Source: Bathymodiolus brooksi
Lineage: Eukaryota > Mollusca > Bivalvia > Mytilida > Modiolidae
Assembly (NCBI GenBank): GCA_963680875.1
Contig: OY804577.1
Location: 101,939,906-102,003,905 of the forward strand
Direction of reading: 5' to 3'
Length of the DNA: 64,000 bases
Made by a program: the position numbers and the translations under genes. Shown piece by piece: positions 32,519 through 45,600 of this stretch. The notes below the pieces were generated by a model that did not search any database, had not been told where the DNA came from, and saw only the letters and a program-made list of their open reading frames with translations. The first letter of the stretch is position 1. Each line of letters begins with the position of its first letter.

Positions 32519-34955
32519 GATAAACACTACATCTGGGGATCTTTGTCATTTGGTCTTTGCCAACATTGTTACCCGATGTAGAAGGGCAGACATGATGTCT
32601 TGATGTTGTTACCTCCTTTAACATTCAAAGGATACAAGAAATTTTTCTATGGCTTGGTATATGTTATTTAGAACAATTTTTCAATTAAGTTTTCATAGTT
32701 TTAACATTTGTTTAAAGATTAGGATTGGATTACGAGTGCTTGACGCAACTTTGAACAATATTTTTGTTATATTGTTGTGATCAGTTTTATTGATTTAGAA
32801 AATCACTGACCGACTGTAAGTCACTCACAAACTAGCACAATGTTGTATCCAGTATACTTCAACAGCTTGAAAAAACTTAAGTGGAGATAGTTAATGATTG
32901 TATAGATAGATGTAAATCCAACAACCATACGATCATGGTCACAACAACTCTTCATCTGTTTAAAACAAATAGGCTGATTGAACTGAAATAGTTGCAAAAT
33001 TACATATAGATATGTACCAGGGTTAAACATCCAACCTGTCGCAAGTCACAATGTTGTATCAAGTATACCTCACAATGAGCAGGATTCAAACTTACAACTT
33101 TAGTGGTGATATTTTCCAAATTCATATCCATCTCGAAACTTACAGGTGCCAATGGTAGTGCATGTAGGTTGAAATGTGAAAAAATATCATCTTTCTTTTA
33201 CCAGATTTTAAAAAGTTATAATTTGTTGCCCTTTGTATACTTGAACTCTTCTTGCAGATCCTATTAACTTCTATTGGAAAATGATGTCACCAGATGGTAT
33301 GATATTCTCTGACCCAACTACCAAAGCCAACACACTAAAACAACCAATTTTCATCTGTTTTCAATTCCAACAAAACAGAAGAAAATATATAACCCATAGG
33401 TAATAACTCGTTCCCAGAAATGAACACCATCAACATTACAGAATCAAGGGTTCTGAAATGCTAGTCTACAAATCCATAAAGAAACTGGACAGGCTGTTAA
33501 AATACCCAAGTATAGAAAGCACATCGCACATCTATCTGCATTTTTAAGCAGTTCTGAAACAGTTTATTGCATTTATAGCAGTTTGTTAAGCAGTTTAAAT
33601 CAGTTTAGTTTTATGTGATAAAATTGTCCAAGTGAATTACAGAAGGTCTCGGTGTGCTCTTAGTACCCAATAGCAAAAGTGACCTGTCACAATACAATAC
33701 TGTAATAATGATCAACGAACCATGACAACTAATACAGTACATAATGAACGAAAACTTGTATGGCTTTAATAAAAGTTTATTTTAATGCTGTATAATATTA
33801 TAAAATATAGCAAATTGTATATGTGTATGTTTATTCCAAATTACAACTAGAGGATCATATAGACCTGTATCACTAACCTGGTGAAGAAGATTGATTTGGT
33901 TTCACTATCATTTTAAAATTTAAATAATTTACAACATTTAGACCCTCTACAAGCTCATCCTTTTTGAGAATCAACAAGGACAGATGATGGACACCAAAAG
34001 CTTGTTTACCTTTTGTCCATGTGAGCTTATATACAAAATGTAAAGTGAGAAAACAAACACATTTCAATAGTAAAATATAGTTATTACATGTATATGAACT
34101 TTGTTAAAAAATATACAATAAATACAAAATTACAAGTTATAAATTTCGTTGCAACAGAAGTGACTTAAGTTCAATAATCAAAAATATATTATCTACAAAT
34201 AATGCTTCAGATAACTTCATTTTATCTAGAAATTAAGGATAGACTGTTATGGCCAATTATATATCGTTCTTGCCCTTGTGTGAATTCTCTACTGTTGAGT
34301 TTAAAAAAAAAGGTGTACCAGGCACATTGTCAAATTATCTGTAAAAAATGTAGGGCACTTTGAAGTTTGAGCGTAGCTAATAAACGTTATTCAAGAAACG
34401 TGTAGTGCTGTTGAAGTAGTAAATATGAAAACATGGGACCAATGTGTGTAAACTTTTAGCTACACAAGGATTTATCATTGAAAGACTAATCAACCCTTGT
34501 ACTGTTGACTACACATGTAGGTATATATCACTCAAATAATGTGTGAGGATGAAAATAAATATTTCGATGTGTTTTACAGTGGGAGGTATGTAGATTTTCA
34601 TTAAATTTTGTGTGTTACACTTGAGAATGGTTGCAGAACATAGTTGATTTTTTTTTGTGGCTCTGGATGTAATATTGGACTTGGAAAAACAATTTTTACT
34701 TCTAAATGTAATTTATATTTAGGAAGATTTAAATTTTTCAAGTGTTGTCTTAAATTGTATATTTGTTACTGACATGAACTTATAATTAAATGTGACATCA
34801 TGTTTACATTGTGACTTTTATCCTACATTCTAATACGACGTCCTTCAAACGCTTTGAGTCCAAACCTGTGGTAAAAATATTATTAATCTATGACCGATTA
34901 AATTTATGACGTCATCGACAATTTATAATGATATTTTACATATTAGAATCAAAAT
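32519..34955. other. Region between genes, with SINE relics
   Basis: Diverged S1 SINE remnants in minus orientation at about 32735-32950 and 33035-33112. The rest is AT-rich with no supported gene. The ORF at 33873-34067 has no recognisable domain. Confidence 0.5.
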
Positions 34956-35099
34956 AATTCATGGAAGCCATATATTGTTTTTACCACGGGTAGGCCTTTA
35001 TGTCAGCTTTTTAACCCTCGCTTACGCTCGGGGTAAAATTGTGTGACATAAAGGCCTACCCGTGGTAAAAACAATATATACATATGGCTCCCATGAATT
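34956..35099. mobile_element. Foldback MITE with CCCTCGCTTACGCTCGGGG loop
   Basis: Arms 34956-35005 and 35044-35099 pair (AGGCCTTTATGTCA with TGACATAAAGGCCT; AATTCATGG with CCATGAATT). The loop holds CCCTCGCTTACGCTCGGGG, a motif type shared in spirit with the loop of 43175-43314. Confidence 0.75.
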
Positions 35100-36603
35100 A
35101 TTTCTTCAATAATATGTGACTTTGTTTACTGGACCAACATCAATCTATCTTAGTAATATAAAATATAATGCTGCATCAACATTGTCTCATGGAGATTAAT
35201 TCTTTTGGCATTTTTGGCATTTCTATAAAGCTATAGCACAATTACAATCAAGTAAGTGATTGTTGGAGAACAAGGTAATTTCAATCAGATGACGACGAGG
35301 TCTGCTTTGAACTAAACTAACACGCTTAGTTGGATTATCTATATAAACGATCAAGATTTATTTGTTTTTTAAAATATATATAAATTGGTTAAAAAATGGC
35401 TAAAAAAACAGCCAAACAATTTTCTAAATATATAACAATAACAAATTTGTACAATACAAACCATAATAGTATTATGCTTTGATACATTAAGTAACATACA
35501 TAAATTAATTCTAAAACAACAATAACAATAACAAGAGTTGTCTTTCTTTTTGACACTGAACATACAACAAAGATTAAACAAATACAATGTACATTTATTA
35601 ACATAGGTATTATTAAGTAGTAAATTTTTGGTGTTTATTAATACATGGTAGCAAGCAAGGATATTATTAGAACAAATCATGAAATGCATCTTATATCTGG
35701 TACGGTTATACACTAAAGTATTATTATAGAACACGCCATGGAAAGCATCTTACATCTTGTTATATATAGAACATATCATTATTTGTTCTGAATCAATTTA
35801 ATGTTGGATGTGTCAACTGCAAGTTACATAACATGGTTTTTCTTCAGTTATACCTATGTTGTTCATTCTGAAAGAAGACAGTGAAATATTTCATTAATTG
35901 CTGTGAATAAATTTAGCTTTGTAAGAAATAGAAAATTCAAAAGAGTTCTTTGTACAAACAAAGTAGAACATCTTAATATTCCCTTACAGTGAAATGTAGA
36001 ACTTTAACATCAAATTAAATCTTAAGCAAACGGTTCCTTGTTTATTTTCTGTTTCAGCATCTGTTAAATATTGAGTGACTGCTAACCTAGTTACCAATTT
36101 GACCGCTTATTTGAGTTTAAATAACACGTAAATCCAACTGGGAAGGTCTTAAACTGGCGGTTTACAGCAGGGTACTCTGGTTTCCTCCACCTATAAAACC
36201 GACCACCATGATATAACTCAAATATTGTTGAAAATGGCATTAAATATCATAACCCGAACCCACTAAAAGTTGTGAGTTTTATTCCCGCCCATGGCAAAGT
36301 GCAATAGGTATAACTTCATGGGATGAAGTTGGTCAGTGGCTTGCGATTTGCGAGTAGTTTTCATCAGGTACTCTGATTTCCTCCACCAATAACACTTTGA
36401 ATTTTGATGACACACAGAAAAATAAAACAAAACTACACGAAATGTAACGGTATATATTGTCATCCACAGAACATTTCCGTCAAGTTTAAATAGTTAAGTG
36501 ACATCAGAACAGAAGATATATGAGACAGCAATGACAATACAATGTAATATAGATCTAATGAAGGAATGCAAGCACCACCCAAGATTGACTTATTCAGAAA
36601 CCT
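35100..36603. other. Region downstream of the myosin stop codon
   Basis: Likely contains the myosin 3' UTR; an AATAAA on the minus strand lies near 36041. Two partial S1 SINE copies lie at about 36120-36245 and 36262-36400. Other ORFs in 35369-35734 are AT-rich chance frames. Confidence 0.45.
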
Positions 36604-39600
36604 CTACATTAATAGTACCTGGTTCTGCAATAACCTTTGGTATGCCTGGTCAGATGTCCTTGGTAAAGGTCGTGCACTCTGTCTATCATTATGATTGGAG
36701 TAGCTTCTCTCTGGGATGGGCGGGCCTGGGTGTGATTGACGCATTGGCATTCTTTCAACAGGAGGAACTGGTGGTTGTAATTCCTTCCTTCTCTCAGGAG
36801 GTAGGTTCCTGCTTATTCTGATGCCTCGCTGCAATAATAATCACAATTCTAATGTTTTCCCACCAATTGTTTATTTTTTTTGAAAGTTTCTTCACAAAAA
36901 ATTAAATTGTTTAAATTTGGTAGATGGTTCTATTATCAATGTTTCAATATGACTAATTTATCCCTTGCTAAAAATTCTTATTTTTACACTTGTGAATGAG
37001 AACAGGCCAAGTAATATTATTATTAACAATGTAAAACAAAGAAATTATCTAGCTTGGCTTAAATTATAGCAAAGTTTGAAGCATAACATCTGCAGAAGAG
37101 ACTAAGTGGCTGACTTTAAAATCAAATGAAAAACAAGTGAACTAGCCATTCTACCTAAAAGAATACAAAACTAGGAAGAACTGTTTTAGATACCTAAAAC
37201 TTATGTCTCCCCTTAATGCGGCCATCTGTACAACAATAAGTTACACATTATGAGTTGAATGTTGTGGAAAAAATATGTCGTGAAAGCAAATATTTGCAAG
37301 CAGTGGACCAAAGTAATTACTATTATAGTAAACTGGGGTCATGCACCCACATACTAAATATCATTGACATATCTTGAAAGACAAATGTTGTGGCCTGGAC
37401 AAGAAAATACTATTTAAAAAACAATTATTTGACCTTGAGGTCAAATGTCAAGGTACCACGAAGGTCATTATGGTACGCGACACATCACCTTATGGTCATG
37501 CACCCACATACCAAATATCATTGACCTATCTCGAAAGACAAAAATGTTATGGCCCGGACAAGAAAATACTATTTAAAAAACAATTATTTGACCTTCAGGT
37601 CAAATGTCAAGGTACCACGAAGGTCATTATGGTACGCGACACACCGCCTTATGGTCATGCACCCACATACCAAATATCATTGACCTATCTGGAAAGACAA
37701 AAAAGTTATGGTCCGGACTAGTCCGAGATTCCTCTGTCGTTTAACGGCATTTATAAAGTTGCTGTAGCCGTTCAACGTCAGAGGGTGCTATGTACGGAAA
37801 ACAGCGGATTTGCTTCTCCAACTCTGGGTCAGCACATTTCCACGTTTCGTGGCTATCGGATTTTATTTTCTATCAGAAACCCTTATATAAATCGCTTCAC
37901 CAATCATTTTTCTATTCATTCATAACCATCTTACCCTCAGAAAGTGGTGTTACACTCCATTACAGCACGATTTTACCTTAGATCCTATGATTTCGACATT
38001 TGTCTTCCATTTTTCAAACATTTGTCACGTGTCTACGAGAAAACTACGATTACCGCAATGTATCATGGGAGATGATTTGCATATAAACAAACAAACAAAT
38101 ATTTTTATTGCTAATCATAGGTGCCTGTTAAAGCAGAACAATTAACATAAAATTTAATACAGTTGATTATATTGATTGGTAATGATTTTAACAGCAAATT
38201 TAGTGAATTACAGATAACCATAAGAAAAAAAAATGTAGTACCTTGTCCAAAAACAAAAAGGGGGAACGTAACACATGCTCTTTCCGAAGCCCGTTGGTAA
38301 CACTCTGCCATTGAATCTTTTCTTTCCAACACATTCTGTATTATTTCCTTCTGCTCTGCTTTGATCTGTAGATGGACTGTTTGTCCTGCAGAATACGCTT
38401 AAATGTATCGTCTTCCATGTGATTTGAATGTTGTTTACGTATGCAAATAATGCTCCAAATAATTTGGCACGCTGCATTAATTAGCTCCCATCATGCAATG
38501 CGTTGCTGTCATCATTCAGTTAGTATCGCGAGATCACGTGTGTAGATTCGAAAATGGAAGTCAAATGGCGGAATAATAGGATCTAAGGCAAAATCGTGCT
38601 GTAATGGAGTGTAACACCACTTTCTGAGGGTAAGATGGTTTTGAATGAATAGAAAAATGATTGGTGAAGCGATTTATATAAGGGTTTCTGATAGAAAATA
38701 AAATCCGATAGCCACGAAACGTGGAAATGTGACGATCCTAGAGCCGGTGAGGCAAATTCACTGTTTTCTGTACATAGCACCCTCTGACGTTGAACGGCTA
38801 CAGCAACTTTATAAATGCCGTTAAACGACAGAGGAATCTCGGACTAGGTCCGGACAAGCTTCGCAGAAGAAGCGGAAGTGGAAGAAAAAATCAGACTAAA
38901 ACAATATGTCTCCCTTCGTTCGAAGGGGAGACATAATTAAACGGTCTATTTAGCTGTGCATTTTTATTGGTTTATGGTGTTTAATGCCACTTTCAACATA
39001 TTTCAGTTAAACATGGCAGTTATTATTATTATTTTGTGATTGGTTAATTTTGCATGAAAACCAAATTCCTTCATTATAGTACATTACCATTCTATGATAT
39101 GCCCCCAAAACCACCAATTAAAAATCAAGCTATGGTTTCTTAAAAAAATCTCAGACACAAGTCTGAACTTTTCATTTAATAAACCAGATTAAATTTTAGT
39201 AACATTCAAGACTTAAATCCTAGTTTTGACACAGATTTCTTAAAAAAAATCCAAATCAGGTTTATGTCTTCAATTTTATCTCCATTAATTACATGCTGTA
39301 TACAAATTTGCCCCCCGCCCCCTTTCTGATATGTTGCACATATATAGATCCAACATAACCCCATAAGGGGTCATATTCTGGTGAATGTTTTTGCGATAGA
39401 GTGGGGCAATGTGTTACTTTAAAGACCATATATGCGTCCTCAGATGTCAGAAAATTAAAAACAAGCTTATTTCCTATATATACTTGTATACAAGCATTAA
39501 GATCTTAAAGGACTGTCGTGGTCGTGATTGTATGATTATTGGGTTTATAACTACCTGTGCAATCAGTGCCTATCACCATTAACGTGAGTTTGAATCCCGC

Positions 39601-42600
39601 TCGTGGCAAGGTTTACTCGATACAACATTATGTGATAAAGTTTGTCAGTGACTTGCGACAGGTTGATGGTTTTCTAAGGGTACTCTGGTTTCCTCCACCA
39701 ATAAAACTGACCGCCATGATATAACTGAAATATTGCTGAAAGTGGCGTTAAACACCATTATCACTGTTATTATGGTCTGTCAGAATTGTTGAATTAATTA
39801 TTTAAATTGAAGGAATTTTACCTTGCTTCACATAATGCCTTTGTATGGACAATTGCTAGTTCGTTCTGCACCGACAAATGGATCAATAAAGCGTTAATTT
39901 TAAAATAGCCACCAATTCAGACTAGCTTTACTTTCAAATTTTGATAATTGGCAATTTGATTGGATGAGTAAAGGTCACCTGAACTTGACCCCTTACAGGG
40001 TTGTGTTAGATCTTTATGCATGACATATCAGAAAAGATGGAGAAATTAAAAATCAAATTTTAATTAAATTACTCAAAATATTTGCATACTTTTTGTTAAA
40101 AAAATCCATTACAATTTCAACTTAAATAATTTTTCAAAATAATACTTTCACACTTAATGATCCGATATTGATCTTGAGCACAGTTTTTTACAAAGGAGGA
40201 AAGGAAAAAACAGGAAAATATTTTTGTGTCAATTTATAACTAGTACAAGCTAAAATTTATACAAGGAAATAAACCAGATTTTTTTATCAATAGTTCGTAG
40301 TTCTTTGGTGTAGAAATCAAAACTAGCTATAACTGAGATAACCAAAACATAAGCAATGGATTGTTGCAAAATTCAGTGTCGTTAAGGTAAAATTTAGTTC
40401 TTACTTTTACTGCTGACTGTCGAGAGCATACAGGCTCTGGCTGTAATAACACAATATCATTCATTTATTTCTTTGGAATTTGTCAAACTAATTTATTTAT
40501 AAACACAAAATCTTTAAAATATAATTAAATCTAATATATTCCTATTTTAATTTCATTAATACAGTCTACAAATTAGTCCTTTATATGCAAAATAATCAAA
40601 TTTCTATCCTTAATTAAATTCAGTCATTTCTTCCTGAAATTTCTTATATAATTGCAGGTCTAACTGTTTATATGAAGAAAAAAAAAGTTTGAGACTGCCC
40701 TACTACCTTTTCTGCCTTCTGTCAAAAAAGTAAAATAATAGCTTCACCCCAAGTACTTTTGCTGTCTCCCTCCAAGAGTAAAATAACAGCTGTGCCCCAT
40801 TACCTTTTCAGCTTTCCATCTGAGGGTAAAATAACAGCTGTGCCCCATTACCTTTTCAGCTTTCCATCTGAGGGTAAAATAACAGCTGTGCCCCATTACC
40901 TTTTCAGCTTTCCATCTGAGAGTAAAATAAAAGATCTTGATCATTCATTACTTTTTCTGTCTCCTGTCTTGAGAGTAAAATAAAAATTCTCCCTCTCATC
41001 TGAGAGTAAATTTAAGTTCTCCCTAATTACCTTTTCTGTTTCCTTTTCCAGAGTAAAATAAGTGTGCTCTCCCATTAATTCATTGTAATCACATTCACCA
41101 TGCTCCTAAACAAAAAAACAACAAATTCATTTAAATATGTCCTGATTATGTTGTCATGTGTTTATTATTATTATATTGAACCTAATTCATACATCAATAT
41201 CTGTTGTAATTTTAATTTAAAGAATAACCGCTTTACTATCCTGTTTAGGTTCTTTGGTTTTATTGCTCCCAAAACTTTAAATTTTTTGGCTTTCCAATTT
41301 TATGATTTTGAGCGTACATGATGGTTATTCCAGAAACGTGTGCACTAAATCTGATATCTACGTTTTTATTGTGCTTTCTTTGAGACTAATTGATTTATTC
41401 AAGATTTGTTATCACTGATCTACAGTTAACACACAACAACATAGAGTAAATTGGGAAATTTTGGTCATGATATTATTTTGGCCACTAAAAGTTAACATTT
41501 CGAAAATTAAACTTTGGGTCAGGTGAGCTTTAAAAAAGAAAAGTAAATGAGGCCATTTTTAGGTTACATTTGATCACATATTTAGTCAATAGAACATATC
41601 ATCTATATACTGATGAGATGTGAACACATGATACAATAAGCCACCAAATATTGCAAAGCTAGGACACATGTTTAGTTTTGCATGAAACTAAACCTTCTGT
41701 ACTTACAATGTAAGTTCATGAAACTTTGATTGTTCAAGTTATGTAGGCTTCAATCATTTATGCCCAGAAATCTGCCATGACTGAGAAAAAAATATTGATG
41801 AAATTTGTGTTGGATCTGAGCTTCTAAAGAGATGAGTGACCATTTTTTTTTTTTATATTAAAAGTGTATTATATCCAAGTACATTCATTTTCAGGAAGAA
41901 CTTTTCAAACACACATACTTCTCTGACAAATTATATAATCTTCCAAAGGCCAAATCCAGAGAAAGTCAAAGAGATATTCAAATGATGTTTGTTTGTCTCC
42001 TTAAAAAGTTTACAGAACTTACCTGTCCACAGGAATCTTTAAGCAAACCATCCCAATTTGATAAATGAGTCTGAAATTGATTTACAGGTAAAATTCTATA
42101 TTATACAATTATTTTTGTGTTTTTAAAGTATACATGACAATATTATTCATTAGTGTAACAAGACCAATGTTGTGTCTGGATGTGTGTGGTAGCACAACAC
42201 TGATCGCCATTTAATTGTCAAATTTGTTTTGGAAATGGCTGTAAATATGTAGGTGTACAATTAGTTCCCAAAAGGGAAGGTACACATCTTCAATGTGTGT
42301 GCAAAGTTTGAATAAATGTTGAATGAAAACTGTTACAGTTAGAAGTAAGAAAAAACAACAAAACATTACATGCATATGTATAATTATTTGATATATTTTC
42401 TGATAATTATTGAAATAACTCATTATAAACTTGACCTTATCCAGGATTTAATATGTTTAAAATACAATGGTATCAAATTTAACATTTCAAGTTGATAACA
42501 GAAAGTAAAAAGTATATAATTTCTGAATTTTTAACACTGATGATAGACATTTGACTTGTTAATCCATCACATTTGACCTATTAATCAATCTGGAAATTCA

Positions 42601-45600
42601 ATTTTGTTCAATTACTATCACAGCATCATGCTAGGGCATATACCTTTCTGTGGTACTTGACCAGGTCCTTCAAGGTTCTGTGTACTTTTGGTTCTCCAAT
42701 GATGATAAACTTTTTGTTAGGCAACTGGTCAATCATATAATGTCTAGCTCTATCGTTTGCCCTGAATATATATAATAAAAACTATTATTGATGATTTGTA
42801 CATTTACCTTTTGATCTTTATACAAGATGATATCTATAATTACACCTTATATAAGAATGCTGGATTCTGATTGGTTAATAGCCGTGATATTTTTTACAAA
42901 TTCAGGTCTTTGTGAATTTGCAGAATGTTTACTTCATGTAGGTGTATTTGCATAAGATTTAACTTTTTTTCATGGTATTTGCCAAATCGTATTTGCCGTT
43001 TTTACCCTTCACCGAGATGCTTGTAACAAAATTTGCAAAACGTTATCAGTTGTGCGTTTTATGTAACATCATTCGGTAGAATTAAACAGATACATCATGT
43101 TAGGTCCTGAAAGTGACAAACAAAAGGTATTATTTATTTAGCCAGTGTTCTAAATAATAGTCGGTGTAATTAAACAGATATATCATGTTTGGGAGGGGTA
43201 TTTGCGAAAAATACCAGTCTTGAGACAAAATTTCCCTCGCCATTCGGCTGGGGAAATTTTTCGTCTATCGACTGGTATTTTTCGCAAATACCCCTCCCAA
43301 ACATGATATATCTGTATATAATCAAGTGACAAGCGTGATATAAATATAGTATTGTTGTTTCTATGTGAAATAATGTGACGTTATATTGATGTCACAGACA
43401 TCATCTTGATAAATCCTCGATAAATATTCTATTTCTGATATGTTTTGATCGAAATGGACTTCTCTTTGCATCTCACATCTCAGCTTTTGGCTTCGATGCA
43501 ACATATATATTTATAAAGATTATCTACATGAACATATTGTAAGAATCAAATTTCAATTGGATAAATTGACATTAAGACAAAAATATTAAACAAATAATAT
43601 GAATAGTTTGAACAATGAAATGATATAAACACAAGTGAAATACAGGAACATTCAAGTTTTTTCCGTCTCTTACAAGTCTTACTCAGACTCTCAGATGTCC
43701 CCTTTTTAACATTCTCTAGAATGTGATTTTATTTCTAACATTTAATAGGCAAATAATATACACGTATGATATATCTACTGGAAAAGTATGAGATTAACCT
43801 CTGTTTTTTTTTTTGCTATGTCACAATAACATAAGATCTTGTTCGAGTGGAGACTTTGAAATGTTTACTTACAACACTGTACAGCAATGAATGGGTTGTT
43901 TAATTCTTGATAATAATTTAAAACACACAGTGACTTTCAAACAAAGATTATGACAGCATATTTATGATTTCATTTCATTATGATCGAAATAAATGTATGT
44001 TAAGCACTTTCATATTGGGAGTATAAAAGAGATATATGTCAATGCAGATAACATGTGAACCTCTTGTCTCAGTTATTTACATTATTTCTGTTTGTTTGCT
44101 TAAAGTGGTGTTCAACACATACTGTGTTGTGTTTTTGCTTAGTTTTTCTTAGTCTTGTGTACCCTATGTTGCCAGTTTCTCTGGATTGTCCATTTTTCAT
44201 AGCCCCTTCAGTATTCTCTAACGTTTAATTAATTATTAGTTACGAAACATTCTATATTGGTGGTAATGTCCTTCTGCCATTTCACTCAATCTTACCTGAA
44301 GGACAGAGTGTATCCAAATCTGCTCTCACTGACTCGTATCAAGAAACAACCTACTGGTTTACTTTTTAATAATCTTTCTGAATCCCTGAAAAACACATAT
44401 TAAATCTATCAGAAATCATAATGTCAGATTATCAGTCACATCAATGGATATCAATATACATTTTGTACATGTATAGAAAAGAATTCTTACTTTCATATAT
44501 CTTGCAAAAAAATACATGTAACTATAAACATCATTAAAATGCAATTCCATGCCAACAATCAAACAATCAAAATTGTATCTTTGCATATTTTTGCATTTAA
44601 CTCTGATTTTTAATCAAACAAGGCCTTCATGTAAAAATTTATTTATTTGAATGGAATATTCTATTATATTAAAATAAATATAATTATTCAAAAGTTGTAT
44701 AATGTAATCTTTCACATTAACAGGGATGATTCCAGCTAGAAAATAGCTGAAACCATCGACACCCCCTTTCAAATGGTATATTTTTGACCTGTTCTAACCG
44801 TGTCCTGCAACTTTCAGAAATTTTCTTTAATAGAGGAAAATAGCTGAAATCAGTTAAATAACTGCAAATAAATCCTCACTGCATTAAAATGAACAAGACC
44901 AATCAAAACTTCTATAAATAAACTCATGACATTAACATAAGCATAACCAAAGGAAATTTTTACAAGCTCTAGCTAGCTCTGTACCTTCTGCTAATAACGC
45001 CATGAAACCATTCTGCTATGAAGTTACCGTCCTGGTTGACTGGGTCGTAGACCTGTTGAGTTTGAGTTTCTTTAAACCATTTGATAGTGGCATGTTTTGT
45101 TCCTACTGGTCCAAAGTTTGTGGATGAAATTGGTTTAAATTCATCATCAGAAAATTCAGATTCAGAACTACTGGCCTAAAAATAAACATATACAAAAACA
45201 TATAATCATAACCATGGAAACGAATCTAGGCAGGTTTTTTATTGTTTGTTTATATCTGTATTGCTGTTGTAGATCAAATTTTCAAAAGATGGAGAAATAG
45301 AATTTCATTCACAAGTTTAACCCTCGCCATATTTTTGTGTCTGTCCCAAGCCAGACCCTTGATTTCCAACACCATATATGTCATTATCTTTTTTATGTTG
45401 AATGATTTGAGGGGAGAGGTGGTTGTTTGATTTGCTGATATTGGTAAAAATGTTGACCATCACTGTTTAAATTTTCTTTTCACCATGCAGTAGTTTGTTC
45501 ATTTTAAATAAAGATACAATCAAACATTGTGATTGTGTTCAACTTATAGGATTCATGTTTCAAGTTTTAATTGAATGAATAATATCCAACACATCCTTTT

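Larger units (their letters stand above)
37202..38935. mobile_element. TATGTCTCCCCTT-ended element interrupted by a Mutator-like insertion
   Basis: Left end TATGTCTCCCCTT at 37202; right end AAGGGGAGACATA at 38935, which also forms a 31-bp terminal hairpin (38905-38935). Its interior consists of 159-bp tandem units (37336-37718) and it was later split by the element at 37719-38846. Confidence 0.7.

Noticed and set aside
36498..36821. 107-codon plus-strand ORF at 36498
   Set aside because: Shadow of the last myosin exon on the opposite strand.
40744..40983. Repeat-peptide gene at the 48-bp units
   Set aside because: Open on both strands because the unit is 16 codons long; intronic and without other coding signs.
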